Below the pieces are notes generated by a model. It had not been told where the DNA came from. It did no database searches and saw only the letters and a list, made by a program, of their open reading frames with translations. Source: Steinernema hermaphroditum (taxonomy: Eukaryota; Nematoda; Chromadorea; Rhabditida; Steinernematidae). From it: a stretch of 64,000 nucleotides of DNA. Where the stretch lies: assembly GCA_030435675.1 (NCBI GenBank), contig CM059625.1:5642001-5706000 (forward strand), written 5' to 3'. Below, in pieces: positions 51,830 to 63,547 of the stretch. A program made the position numbers and the translations under genes. Within the stretch, counting starts at the first letter, position 1; each line of letters starts with the position of its first letter.

Positions 51830-52696
51830 CTATTCCTCTTCCTCCTCATCGTCTCCTTCCTCATCGTCGTCTTCTCCATCATGAGCGTCGTCGCCATCTT
51901 CGTCGGCTTCTTCGTCATCCTCGCCACCTTCTGAGCCGTCATCGCCTTCCGATTCCACGTCGGAGCCCTCCAGTTCCACTTCCTCCTCGTCCTCGGCCTC
52001 TTCGTCCTCCACCTCTTCGGCGCCGGCCTTCGCTACCTTCTCTGAAATTTGGACATTGAGAAGCGGTAAGCAGGAACTACGGTCAACCGGCAACTCATGA
52101 CATGCAAATGTGATGATGACTATGCAAAGTGACAAGTTTTCGAACTCGTCAAATCCTTAATCTGCTATCGTCAAAAACAAGTTTCACAAATTAGCTGATT
52201 GCAAATTCACCTACTTAGATAGTTATCTCCTTTTTTTGCTCTGTCTATTATAAGCCGATATCTCGCGTATCGCTTTTTTGTGCATTGCGCGCTGCTACCA
52301 GGTTCTTGTGGCGTCTCACTATGACCGACCGATAAACAACAGATGTTTCTGGTCTTTGTCAAGGAAATGACCATCGCATGTTTGCGTGTAGCGGATCAGG
52401 TTCGGTAACCTTGCGCAATGCTTATGATGCGTTAGGCTTTGACGTCACGTATGACCACCATGCGCCGCCGGCTTAAACTAGTTGATAGTTGTAGATAACA
52501 CTACGGAGCTCGGCTGAACCCACGTATGGAGGAAAACTAATGCAATTAGCGTACCTTTAAGCGCGGCAGCATCTCCGGAGCTCTTTCCGTTCTCCACCTT
52601 TCGTTCCTTGGCGGCCACTCCGTTCTCCTCGCCGTTCTCCTCGACGATCTTTCTCTTCTCGGCGGTCTTTTCCTGGCTGTTCTCGACGGCGCTCAT
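51830..52696 (-). CDS. Small acidic prothymosin/parathymosin-like protein
   Basis: Two exons, 52555-52696 and 51830-52041, 117 residues; the donor is AAAG|GTACGC, the acceptor AAATTTCAG, phase 1. The N-terminus (MSAVENSQEKTAEKRKIVEE, then repeated Glu/Lys/Asn/Gly) carries a basic KRK cluster that could be a nuclear signal. The second exon is almost entirely Asp and Glu with Gly, Ser and Ala to the stop. There are no Cys and almost no aromatic or bulky hydrophobic residues, so the chain should be intrinsically disordered. Size and layout match prothymosin-alpha-type proteins, which bind linker histones and act as histone chaperones in the nucleus. That assignment rests on composition rather than on a specific motif; another acidic chaperone tail is possible. 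The intron of 513 bases (52042-52554) holds nothing recognised. Confidence 0.78.
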
Positions 52697-55600
52697 AATG
52701 AGTGTTGTGTTGGAGAAAGTACGCACAAAGAAATAAACTGAAAGAAGGAACTTGAATAAAGAAGACGATAAGACGATGTCATCGTCCGATATGGTGCACG
52801 ACTAATACGGCAGCGCTCCCAAGGTGACCAATGTCGCGCATCGAAAACGAAAAGCGTTATCTGACAAAAGTGACTGTGTGCTGGGATTAGAGGCGCGGCG
52901 ATCGGAGGAGAGGTGCGAGAGGTTGGAGTTCGCACTCGACCATCCAAGGATCAAGAAGCGCTAATGCGGAAAATAACAGATGAGTTGTGAGGTCGGCTCG
53001 AGGAGGAATAGAAGAGGCGTGGTGATCAGAATGGGAGGGAAACCAGAGCCGTTGATTATGCTGGGGAGTTTCCCGCGCTTTGCTCGCAATGGACTGTGAG
53101 GGAGCGTTGGCCGCGGTGGGAGGAACATCGCATTCCCCTCGCGCCGATCGCAATTTGGATACGGTACCCCTTAGCCATGGGAGAATCGGCGATTGTGACG
53201 AATACAAGCGTGCAGAGGAGTAGGGAAAAAAAATCCAGAGGAAGCGAAGAAACAGGAACAGAGTCGGATCGGAATCAACAGAAGTGAACCGAGTAAAATC
53301 GACCGGGACTGATGACTGCTGTTGTCGGTGCAGGAGTAGCGCCCGTGGAAGCGACTCTGTCGGTGGCGACTGCTGCTCGGCGGCAAAGACCGCGCCGGCA
53401 CAACAACGGCGACCCAACGCGCACTGCGAGCACCCATACTACCCGCAGAGGGCGAGACGAGCCGATGCGATTCGAGAGGCGACGCACATCGAGAAGCAGG
53501 GTGGCGCACATATTTTTGTCCTTCAGCTCGGAGAGTGTGCTCGCCAGCGCGTGAATTTGCGTTGCGAGACCAACATTTTGGCACGAAAAGAATATGCCAC
53601 AAAAATTCTAAACCGTTCTATGCAGGACTTATCCTCTTCCAACAATCTGTGCGCACCCGCATGCTACATGTTTTGTACCGATCGTAAACTGGGACAAAAT
53701 CGACCTGGTTACCTATTGCATAGCCTCAATATTATTGCACCAGAAAAATAGCTTTTGAGAATGTCTTTAAGATTTACAGAGATTTCCAAAGATTTGTATC
53801 GATGCCTTTCGCGCACTAATTTCAATTACGGTAGTATCATGTTTTCCCCTTAGGATCCGCCGACTTCCAAACATCCGCATCGTGCTCATACTCTTTTAAA
53901 AGACACTACGAATGGAGCAAAAGAAGTTTGTTACTGTGAAAAGTGCGGACGAAGAACTATTTACAGTTCGTGTTTGGTGTTGGCAGTGTTCTCTGAGTGG
54001 ACAACAATGAGTGAAGGGAAAATAAGGGGCGAGCGCCGACAGAAGCGAGCCGCTTGTTGGGCGCTGGGCGAGCGGCGCGGGCCGGGGGCGAGTTGCGGAA
54101 GACAACGGCGATGGCAGTCGGCGGCGGTCGCCTCGCTTGTCGGCGCCAGAGCCCGCCACGACGAAGAACTCAGCGAGAATATAAGCGAAAGACGACGGCG
54201 GCGCTGGCGAGGCCGACGATGGCGACGGGGTAAAACGATCGCCAACACGAGGGGAGCTGGGAGGTTGGGCTTCGCTAGTTCGTCCCATCGGTCCTGTCGA
54301 TCGTCTCATTTCGCGCCAAAAATCTCTCACCACGAGAGAGTAAGCGAAAGAAAGGGTTGGGGCGGCTTCCGCCGAGAACCGTCAACGAACGATAGGGAGC
54401 AGGGAACCGATAGAATCGGTGGGTTGTTGGTTTTTGCCTTCGCCACGGTGTCCCTGGGCGGGCTTCGAAGGTTTGTGGTCGTTGGTGGTGGCTGATGGCT
54501 CTCTGCCAAGTACAACCGTTGACTGATGTTATGTGTGCGTCTTCGTTCCTATGCGTTTCCCTCGCATGGCGATCGGTTGGCCGATTTCCAAGTGCTAGCG
54601 ACGTCCTCCAGAGTTGAAGGCGTGTCGGGAGACCAAAGGATTCGTAACGACACATTCAAAGACACGCACACACTCAAGGCTAAAGGGGCCTGTGACATAT
54701 GTGTGCAGAACCAAACAACCAACAGCCTTTGCCGGGGAGCATTGAATTCCGTAATTCCTTCCCTTTCCGATCGACACAGTCATTGTCGCAGAATGATCGA
54801 ATTCAAATCAGTGACATGCGTAAAGGGAGTGTTTTCCTCGACTCATCGATAATTCTCACTCCATTGAAGTCTCTTCGCAGCTAAGCGCTTTCCTCCCAAC
54901 TTTCCAACGCTAAACAAATCTGCTCACTAAACGTTCGATCGCTTCTTTGCTCCGCAGCACCCTATTTTCCGAGCAAACAAGGCAAAGCTGTCGGTCGCAA
55001 ACGCTCGTTCGGTCATCACTGAAGAAAAGCAGCAGTGGTGGTGAACCGGCGTTATTGTATGCAGTCAATGACGACACGTTGATGTCCGGCGAGTGCTTAG
55101 CCTATGCATTAAGCGTTCTGGTCTCCAATCGCTTTTGTCTAGACGATCAAGGGGACACATGTTCGAACCCGCAGATCACCTATGGATGTGACCTCAGCAG
55201 TTGGCGCTTGATGGGCTCAGTCGCAAAGATCAGGTGATGTACCTAGAGCAAGCCGCTTCAACCATTGATATCATCTGCTTAAAGGTACCCTTTTCGAAAT
55301 TTGCTCTTAGTTAGACGCAGTAGTTACCGTAACATTCACTCGAACGACAAGAAAATAAGTCCGACAAATTACGTTCAAAACACCGCCGCATTAATGCGTG
55401 GAAGAAGGAACGGGCGCGCGTGCAAAACGCTGGAACCCCCATCAAGAAAGAGATAGACCTGTCGATGAGCATACAAAGAAGTGGTGAACAACTCTTCCTA
55501 AACATCACCCACTCTTTACTGATTGTAACGCAATTCATTACTGAATACTTATCGGTTGAAACTAGTGTAACTATTGATTTGTATCCAATCCGCCGAGATT

Positions 55601-56460
55601 GGTTGCCACCTGAAAGGGAGGTAATTTGCATAATAAAACGCCATCTGCTTCAAGTTATTGTTTTTCTAATCCGCTTTTAACGAGTCGTGACATTCGGACA
55701 GCGAAACCTTTACTGAAACGGCGGAAAACAACGCCAGACGATCTCAAAACATCATTATATGCATCTGTAGAAAGCAAGGGACTTCGCGAGGCAATATGAA
55801 ACAGAGAAATTTACTAATTTGCAGCGCGAACCAAAAAAACTGTCGGAAATGGGTATCATTATATCGAATAGGGCTTCGAGTCGACGGTAGACAAAATGCA
55901 TTTTGCCACGTCAAGAACTGATAAGAATCCTCATTCTGGCGACCTGTTCAATGTCTTGGCCATTCTCCGCTAGCACAGATAGGACCATTCTCATACAGCC
56001 GACTTTTGTGGGTTCTTAAAGTGCTTCATTTCCCAGTCCGCTGCAAGTCAGCGTTTTCTCTGGTCGTTGTGCTGCCTATGGTTACCAGAGTAAAAGGGAC
56101 CTGCAGACGCAAAGAGCTATTACTAGAGCTCGCGTTCTAATTACTTCCAAATAGCCGTAGCTACCGATTACGTCAGATATTAACGATTTGCCAGTAGTTC
56201 CTTCGACACCCAACCTCGGAACATCAAAAGTACACTATACACTTCGGCACATCCTACCCTTAAATAGGAAAGATGATTTTTGGAGCCAATTTACTAAAAT
56301 GTAGCCATACGCAATCGTACTGAAGTGTGACCTTTCTTTCTATTTTTTCTTTGTCTTCTGATAAACGAGGTGGGTATACGGAAAATAATGCACCTTGTAC
56401 GAATAACTTAGCTGGGCTCAGCAAAGTACCTTCTTATTTGGGCGTCTTATATTTGTGTCG
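52697..56460. other. 3.8 kb without a supported gene upstream of the acidic-protein gene
   Basis: The part 52700-54600 is richer in GC and purine/pyrimidine-biased (runs such as GCGGCGGCG near 54120 and CGACGGCGGCGC near 54195). That produces long mutually contradictory frames on both strands (52887-53417, 53896-54333, 53974-54495) rich in Arg or Ser. I read these as artefacts of composition and the region as promoter or intergenic DNA. The part 54900-56460 is AT-richer with nothing recognised. Confidence 0.5.
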
Positions 56461-56789
56461 ATGGTAATCGACTGGGTGGTTGTAATAATCACCCCAGCAC
56501 CTGGTACGGTGAGACGTGGTTCCAAGGTTTTGCTAAGAAGCCCATGGCAACCGCGCAGTCACCTCAAGAAGCCGAAATCTGCGCTACCTGTCTCAATGAT
56601 GGGATGCCATTTCATCGGCAGTGGAATAGTGGACTCAGCTCTTCGTCTCTTCGAAGTCCAGCCACTTCACTGCGTTACTGTTCGCACTTTGAGAGGTTCG
56701 GCACGGCGTACTGCTGTTATTTCAAGAAGAGAAGCCGCACAGCATATTTGAGCGTAGTAATGAGCCTTACGAACTCAGGTAAGTCCTAA
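56461..56789 (+). CDS. Candidate small two-exon gene, Cys-containing, function unknown
   Basis: Exon 56461-56508 (MVIDWVVVIITPAPGT) can be joined through a 50-base intron (GTGAGA to GCGCAG) in phase 0 to 56559-56789, which carries EICATCLNDGMPFHRQW and YCSHFERFGTAYCCYFKKR. The frame ends at TAA 56787 but a perfect GTAAGT donor at 56779 could lead on to another exon. The upstream frame is open back to an acceptor-like CTCAG at 56421, so the real start may be elsewhere. The Cys pattern and splice sites suggest real coding DNA, but I recognise no family. Confidence 0.35.
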
Positions 56790-57269
56790 GGTAAGTCATC
56801 TTCAAACCGACAACCCGATCGACGCTAGTCATTGATTTATTCAACCGAAAAATATATATCATCAAACCATCTTTCCATCATATTATGTACAATACATGGT
56901 GAAGTTATGCGTTGAAGAGAAACCACGTAGAAGAAAGGAGTCCGACCAATTAGGTCACATAGCTCCATACCCATAAAACACAACATTTGGGGTGAAGAAT
57001 GGCACGTTCCAGAGGAAAGCGTTTGAAGTAGATATAAGAATGAAAGATGGGGATACACGTGTCTCCGACGAGAATGCTGCAAAAATGAGCGGAGAGGGAA
57101 CGAACGTTCCACAGCAGCAAGATCGTCTGCACCGGAAAGAATTTGCACTTTGATAACCGTTTTGAATTAAAGTTTTGATATGAGAGATTTGATTTGGGGA
57201 GTGAAAGATGCGATGGAAGAGTAAAGTGATGGTAAATGCGAAGGACGGACGGTTCACAGGAACACCCGT
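56790..57269. other. 3' UTR of the guanylyl cyclase gene and short intergenic spacer
   Basis: Contains the AATAAA (minus strand) at 56836-56841. Overlapping short frames here lack support. Confidence 0.6.
56836..56841 (-). terminator. gcy-12: Poly(A) signal of the guanylyl cyclase gene
   Basis: The plus strand reads TTTATT, giving AATAAA on the minus strand about 430 bases after the stop codon at 57270. Confidence 0.5.
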
Positions 57270-60200
57270 TCAGTTTTCATTTTCGTCGTCGTCGCCATTC
57301 TCCTGCTCTACGTTGTCGAGCAGGGGCTCGCTTGTTTCGTCGACAATAGTATACGTGGTAACGGATTCCTGCATACGGCGTTCACCGTCATTTTTGCGAG
57401 AGCCGCTGATGAAGATTTCGGGAGTATCAGAAGGATCGGCTATGTGATGCATATTGCGACGCCAAAATTGGGTGAAACTGGCTCCGGGGGAGCGATCACG
57501 GAATGACGGATGATCGAACGGCTTCTTGGCGAGCGGGTCAGTGAGGCCAGGATAGTGGAGTGATTGCGAGGACATGGCGTTCTTGCGGACCGGTGGACTG
57601 CGGTTGTCGTACATACACTCAGGTCGTGGAGGTGACGGGGATGAGTCTTCGTTTGACAGCATGTCCAGAGAGAAGTTGCGCAGAAGAGGAGTGTCCAGAG
57701 TGATCGATTCCGGCAGCTCGATCAAATTAAACTCGGGTGATTTGGGAACAAAGCGATGGACGTGGTCGTCATAGCTGACAATGCAGTTTTCGTCGACGTA
57801 GTCGTTGTTAACATTGCGCGACGAGGTGGTCGACGTGTCGGTAAATCCGTGAGTCGAATTATCTAATGAGTCGACCTGGTTCAGCCTAGCGCTGGATGAC
57901 GTGAAGCTTCCATCGGTGATCATGTTGTGGCGTCGTACTTCGATGGCCGGTGAAAACTCCGCGAGGCCAGGAAGGGAGGAGGAGCGTTTGCGCCTGATGC
58001 TGTTGTCACTGCCGAAGCCATCACCATAGAAGTTCGGATGAAGGACGTCACGGGATCGAGCTTGCTGCGTTCGGTGACAGCGACTGAAAGGAACGTTTCA
58101 GTCAGATCACTTGCAATTCACATCTTTTTAGGTGAAATAAATGCTGATCCAAGATGGAAACGGTTGAAATGATAAGACTTACTTGTAAATCTCTCGATAG
58201 GAAGTAGTGTCGTCAATGCTCAACATGGAATCGCCGAAAGAGATCGCGCCCTCATTGAACAGAACAGAATAATCGTGGTCTCCTCTGATGGCTTTGCTAA
58301 CGAGGAGCTTGAGTAAATTTGACGCATACTTAGTCTTGTTGTGATCGGGAAGGGAATATCGTGATCCACGCAAAAGATCAATTGATCCTAAAGCTTTGGT
58401 TAATAAAGCACGCATGTGTGCACCTACTTGATGTCGACGCTTTGGGAGCTTTGGTAGGCCTGGGAAAAGCGCCCATCTCCGATCCGTCGTCGTCAATGCT
58501 TGACTGACTGCCTGTGCCAACATCAAATCCTTCACGTCCCAACAGCCAGTACGTGTGCATGGAGCCTTTGCCTTTGACCTGCATGATGCCGCGAGCGGCG
58601 AGGTGGAACCGTCCACCAGAAGGCTGGCCACCACGAAGACATTTGAAAACTGAGTCGCTCACGTGGATCTTCAACGCTTCGCCCGTGCTCTCCATGCGAC
58701 TGGCCGTATTAACGGTGTCTCCGAATAGGCAGTAGCGTGGCATCGTCTTTCCGACAACTCCGGCAACACAAGGACCAGTGTGAATGCCGATGCGCAAAAG
58801 AAGTCGTTCGTGTGGACGATGCGGGATTCTGAATGTCTTCACTCTTTCGAGCAGATGCACAGCCATCAGGCAGATCTGCTCGCAGTGATAGTAGGCGTTC
58901 TTGTACAAAGGGACACCCGACACCACCATGTATGCGTCGCCGATCGTCTCGACCTAAACAATAAACAACGCTGTTGAACACTCAGCAAAAAGAAGCAACG
59001 TATACCTTGTAGACGTCATACTGCTTGATGATATGATCGAATAAGGTGTACAACTTGTTGAGGAAGTTGACAACTTCCATGGGCGTCGACTCTCCAGAAA
59101 TCTTTGTAAAGCCGACAATATCCGAGAAGTAGATGGTGACGTCATTGTACGATTCCGGCTGCACGTCGTTCCCATTGAGAAGCTGTTGAGCAACGCTGTA
59201 TGGAAGCATGCGTTGGAGGAGGTTCTCCGTCCGCTTCTTCTCATCCCGCAGCTCCTTGGTGCGCTCTTCGACGAGGTCTTCCAGTTGATACTGATATTTT
59301 TCCATCATTATCATCATGTGGTCCTAGAAATTGTCATTGAAAAGAAGTAAGAGTATGGAAAGGCAATAATTTTGCAGCCAGATTCCAAAGCGCAGATACA
59401 ATAAGAAGTGTGTAGTACCATTATATTCCGCTTATAGATTGGTGCGAACATCGGCTTCAGGTCGTGCCGAATCCGAAGACGGAATTCGGGTCTCTCCTCT
59501 GGATTCTCTGACCAGCAACTCTCGATGAGTCCGCGGATGTAATCCTGACACTCCAGATGCTCGATGTTCGGGCGATAGTGTCTGCTCTCTGCTACGCGTC
59601 GAACAACATCTAAACAGATTCAGGCTATTTTCGAAGTGGGGAAAACGAGCAAACCTTCGGCCGAGCCACGGGGTTCGGTACTTCCTGGAGCGCCTAGGAT
59701 GGCGAAAGGCCCTTCACGGGTCAGAAGCTCGTGGAGAATAATGGCGAAAGAATACACGTCACCCTTCTGAGAGCCGGGTACAAGACGCTGATAGTCCTGC
59801 GTTTCACGGAGCAGTTCGGGCGCCGTCCACAGGTATGACTCCCATTTGTTCCTGTCATCCCACTCACAGCAGTCGCGCAGCTCGTACAGCCCGAAGTCTG
59901 CGACTTGAAGGGCCCAACGGCTGGTAATCAAACAATTCGTCGACTTCAGATTGCCATGATGTCCAACTTCCGAGTCGTGCAGATATATCATGCCCTAGAA
60001 GCGCAATGAACGTTTACATTTAATCAGTTTGAAATAGATTTAAAGTTAGCGATACATGCGACAACAGTAAATAGCTCACCTTAACAAGATCTTGAGCGAA
60101 CGAAGCGATAAAAAGCTGATCTAGCTTCATGTCAGCATTTCGAAGAATGTCCATCAAGCTGCTCTTGGAACAAAACTCGCGAACAATGCAGACACATGTT

Positions 60201-63200
60201 GGAGAGACCGAAATTCCTAAAATACGTTCCCGTTGTTACGTCTTGCCTAGCGATTAATATGTACCCATAAAGGAGTTTACGTTGTCGTGGTGCAGCTGAC
60301 GCATTGCCTTCATCTCCAGTTTCATGTCGCGTGTGATCTCCTTCATCTTGTACTTGTACGTCATCTCCTTGATGGCCACAATAGCTCCGCGGTAGAGAGC
60401 GACGCCCTTCAGACCGTTCCATGTTTTGTGATCGACGCAGGCGAGTTCGTTCCGAATCAGCGACGTCTTGCTTCCGCTAACGATGAAAAGGGACATCGTT
60501 GAAGCCGTGTCTGTGGAGACGATTTTCTCGATTTCGCGATTGTCAATCTTCCAAACAAGCGCCAGCTCCCGCTCGAACTTCTGATTCCTTTAATACACCA
60601 AACATCGAAGCAATCACCAAAAAAGTGTCATACCTGTAGTATATGAAGGCTACGACGGCGCACACTATGGCCACCGTAATTAGGAGGGCGAGGAAGATAT
60701 GTAGAAGAACATCTAGGGGAACGATATGAATTAATGGTAAGAGAACAAGGCTATATTGAGTTACCACCACTGTAGCGAAAGCTAAAGGAAGTGGGAAGAC
60801 CCATGGCGTCGAAAGGCCACAATTGCATTCTGTTAGCGTGTTGACAACAAAATCTTGGGCAACACAATGATAAAAGAAGCGCTCGGGGTCAGGTGAGGAG
60901 CGGCGCAAAAAGGGGTGTGATCGTTCACCGTCTATCTCACCGCCTTCCATCTGTATTCGATTTGCCGTTTTGCGCGTTTATGTAAATAGGCACCTGGCGC
61001 TGGCAACAATTGTACGACGAAGACTCACTTGGCTCTTCCTGGCATTTCTCCTGGAAGAACCCACATGCGGGTTCGTCGAGTGGCGGCACACCGTGAGGCC
61101 ATTGAATTTCCTTTTCAAAGCGGAGAACAGGAAGTGCTCGGGGATTCCGGGAGCCGTCCGGGTTTGGCGGAGGGTCCATGAAGTCGGCGGTGATGGTGAG
61201 CGCTTTGGAGAGAGGATAGTATTCGCTGCTGTTGCGATGCAGCACTGGTGGCACAGACTGTAGGGACAAAAGCGTAAAATTGCCCTCAGCGTCGCCGTTC
61301 TCATTGATACGCATGTCGAAGCCTTGCATGCCTAAAGGTGCTCGGTTACAAAAATCAAAGAAAGGGGTACTCACTTGTATATTTGCGTCCAATTATCTTG
61401 TTCACAATGCCGACGCCATCGCGGACGACCTCATCGGGATGCGTCAAGTTCCGTTCCAGGAGGAGGTCGTGCACGGCTTCAGCGTAGAGCATGACAGCAT
61501 CGTACAGATAACATGCAAACCTGTTCGACTAAATTAGCACACGTCGTGGCCGCATATTTCGAAACTGCGCACATACCCTTACGGATCCGACCACACTGTG
61601 CTTGCTGAGCCCAAATATAACGATGTACTCGATGGCTTTCTCCCAGAAGTTGATGTATTTCTGCGAATTCAGATTCACGGGTGTCGGGATGATAGCGAGC
61701 GCATTTTGGGAGTAATTCAGCAGCCTGATGTCCTCTGAGTTCGGATTGTCCCATGACTGTGTGTGCGTGACAAGTGTGTCTCGTAGGAAGTGGTTGTTCA
61801 TTGCATGGTATACGTTGTACCAGTTGTAGTCAGTGTCCAGGTACAGAAGCATATGTTCTTGCTTTTCCATGAGACCGCTCGCTCCCATGACGAGCAAGAT
61901 TCGGCGGTAGAGGCGCACATTGCCAAACGTAACGTATACTGCAAAGCGTTGAATGTAAACAAAAAGACGGTTGTGCCAGCAAAAAAAAAACAGATTGCCC
62001 TTTTGCAAAGCGCCACATAATGATTGTCCCACAAGATAACGTGCACTAGCGAACATAACATCGCTGTCTGTCTGTCCCTCATTGTGATTGTAGTTTGCAT
62101 GAAAGGGATAGTTCCAAGATGGGAATGCAGATAGTCCCCTTTGTCAGTGGTGAACGTTGTTACGATGCAAAAGACGTCGTCTAGCAAAAACTGCAAACAT
62201 TTATATTTCCCTCTGTATGGATTCCTTTGTCGTCAGAGCCATATAACATCTGTATAGAACATGCAATTTGCAAAAATCTAATGATTGCTAATAGCGTTCC
62301 CAATAAACGGAAATGATACACAGCAGGCGGGGCAGGCGAAATGGATACGCGCACCTTCATCTATCTCAACGAATGAATGACGCACTTTGTAAGTGTCTGT
62401 TCCCCTCAGATAAGCGCTTCCGTTGCCAGTTAGCTCTGCCGTGCCGCGCCGTTGCCGTTCTCGTCATAGACTATGAGACTAGTAAGAACCACTTACTTCG
62501 TGTCTTTTGGAACGTCTCCTTGACGATGCTTTCGATTATGTGCTGCTCGACAAGCTTCACCTCGCTGAAGGGATAGGCCACCGTGCTGACGTTTATGATC
62601 TCAAAAGGCCTCTCGATTTTGTCTGGCTTCTGATTAGGCGTGACAGGCTTCTTTGCCAGATAGAGATTCTCCTGTTCGATGGCCAGTTTGATCGCTTGGA
62701 AGAGCTCCTCGTTAACTGGCCGCTCTTCATAGATCACGGTGAACTTTCGCCAGTCGAAGTATTTCAAGAGCGAAAAGAACGACTTGATGATGTCGGTCTC
62801 CGCCGGCACCGTCCGCGCAAAGGTTGGATACCTAAAAATAGCTCAGGCGCTTTAACTCACGTATCTCTCAAGCGTTTGCTTACTTCGTCTTGTCGGAGAC
62901 CGTTTCGTCCTTGCACTTGTATGAAATAATCGGCAGTTGTTGTGCCGCCGCCATAAGAGCTTCCGTCCGACAGTTCACTTCGGGACCGATGAACACCTTG
63001 GCCCCCGACTTCCAGTGGTCCATGAAAGCACGTGAACTTGTTCGTTCCCTGCCGCACGTGTTATTGTAGACATACTTCAAAAAGTGATCCGGCAGAAGAT
63101 CAGGATTTCTGTTCACGTCGTCAATGGCAACTACGAGCGCACCCGACACAAGCGACCCTAAGAATAGGAGGTCGAATGAGAATCCATTTGTTCATTACCT

Positions 63201-63547
63201 TCAAACTCTGTGTGAAAACAGTTTGAGTCTTCGTTGATCTTATTAGCATCATCGGAGAGTTCCGATTCGTTGGTAGCCTGACTGGCGATGTGTAACGTCT
63301 TGTAGAATGACTCGGGAAACTGGCTAATGGCGGTGAGATAGCTGACCAGAATTGGCGTGGTTCCATTTTTTTGCTTCGCGAGATATTTCTAAACAATTCG
63401 TATGCACGATCTTCCAGTGATATTGTGGTAACCTACCGTAATATTTTCCTTAGGCGAAATTCTCTCCTGAGTGTCCCAGTAGTCGAAGAAGTCATTGGAA
63501 GATGAGAAGGTGACGAGAACAGTCACCAGTATGAGAATACGCATCAT
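57270..63547 (-). CDS. gcy-12: Receptor-type guanylyl cyclase with long C-terminal tail (GCY-12-like)
   Basis: Converts GTP to cGMP at the plasma membrane. Exons in transcript order: 63437-63547, 63199-63388, 62884-63157, 62497-62831, 61583-61938, 61375-61528, 61029-61331, 60634-60712, 60265-60587, 60080-60216, 59655-59994, 59419-59609, 59006-59323, 58428-58953, 58183-58387 and 57270-58083; about 1551 residues, all phases close. Order: signal peptide ([17 protein letters not shown]), ligand-binding ectodomain (to about 574), one membrane segment ([20 protein letters not shown]), kinase-homology domain (about 620-930) with VAIK and DFG but HGNLKS in place of HRD, coiled-coil linker, cyclase (about 965-1160). 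The metal Asp residues are intact in FSDIVGFT (near 999) and TIGDAY (near 1043), as are the guanine-selecting Glu and Cys (near 1039 and 1112). About 390 residues follow the cyclase. The symbol rests on this long tail and on remembered adjacency to vhp-1. The donor at 61583 could instead be 61577 (two more residues). Confidence 0.9.
61939..62496. other. Intron in the ectodomain part of the guanylyl cyclase gene
   Basis: 558 bases between GAA|GTAAGT and TTTGCAG (minus strand), phase 1. Includes a run of ten A at 61981-61990. The minus-strand open frames inside it (for example 61798-62196) are read-through and not in phase with the exons. Confidence 0.6.

Noticed and set aside
53896..54495. Arg-rich and Ser-rich frames of 145 and 173 codons on opposite strands
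   Set aside because: They overlap each other and arise from GC-rich, purine-biased sequence; there is no splice or domain support.
55075..55200. tRNA-like or SINE-like sequence with a TGTTCGAACCC B-box resemblance
   Set aside because: The flanking bases do not form a T-stem, and no acceptor or anticodon stem could be drawn.
60543..61028. Open frames that would extend the guanylyl cyclase around its membrane segment
   Set aside because: Using the donor at 61028 and acceptor at 60713 gives a phase-consistent join straight into the membrane segment. The read-through frames end out of phase.
61798..62196. 132-codon minus-strand frame before a cyclase ectodomain exon
   Set aside because: It is intronic and out of phase; the exon starting at 61938 joins in phase 1 to the exon ending at 62497.
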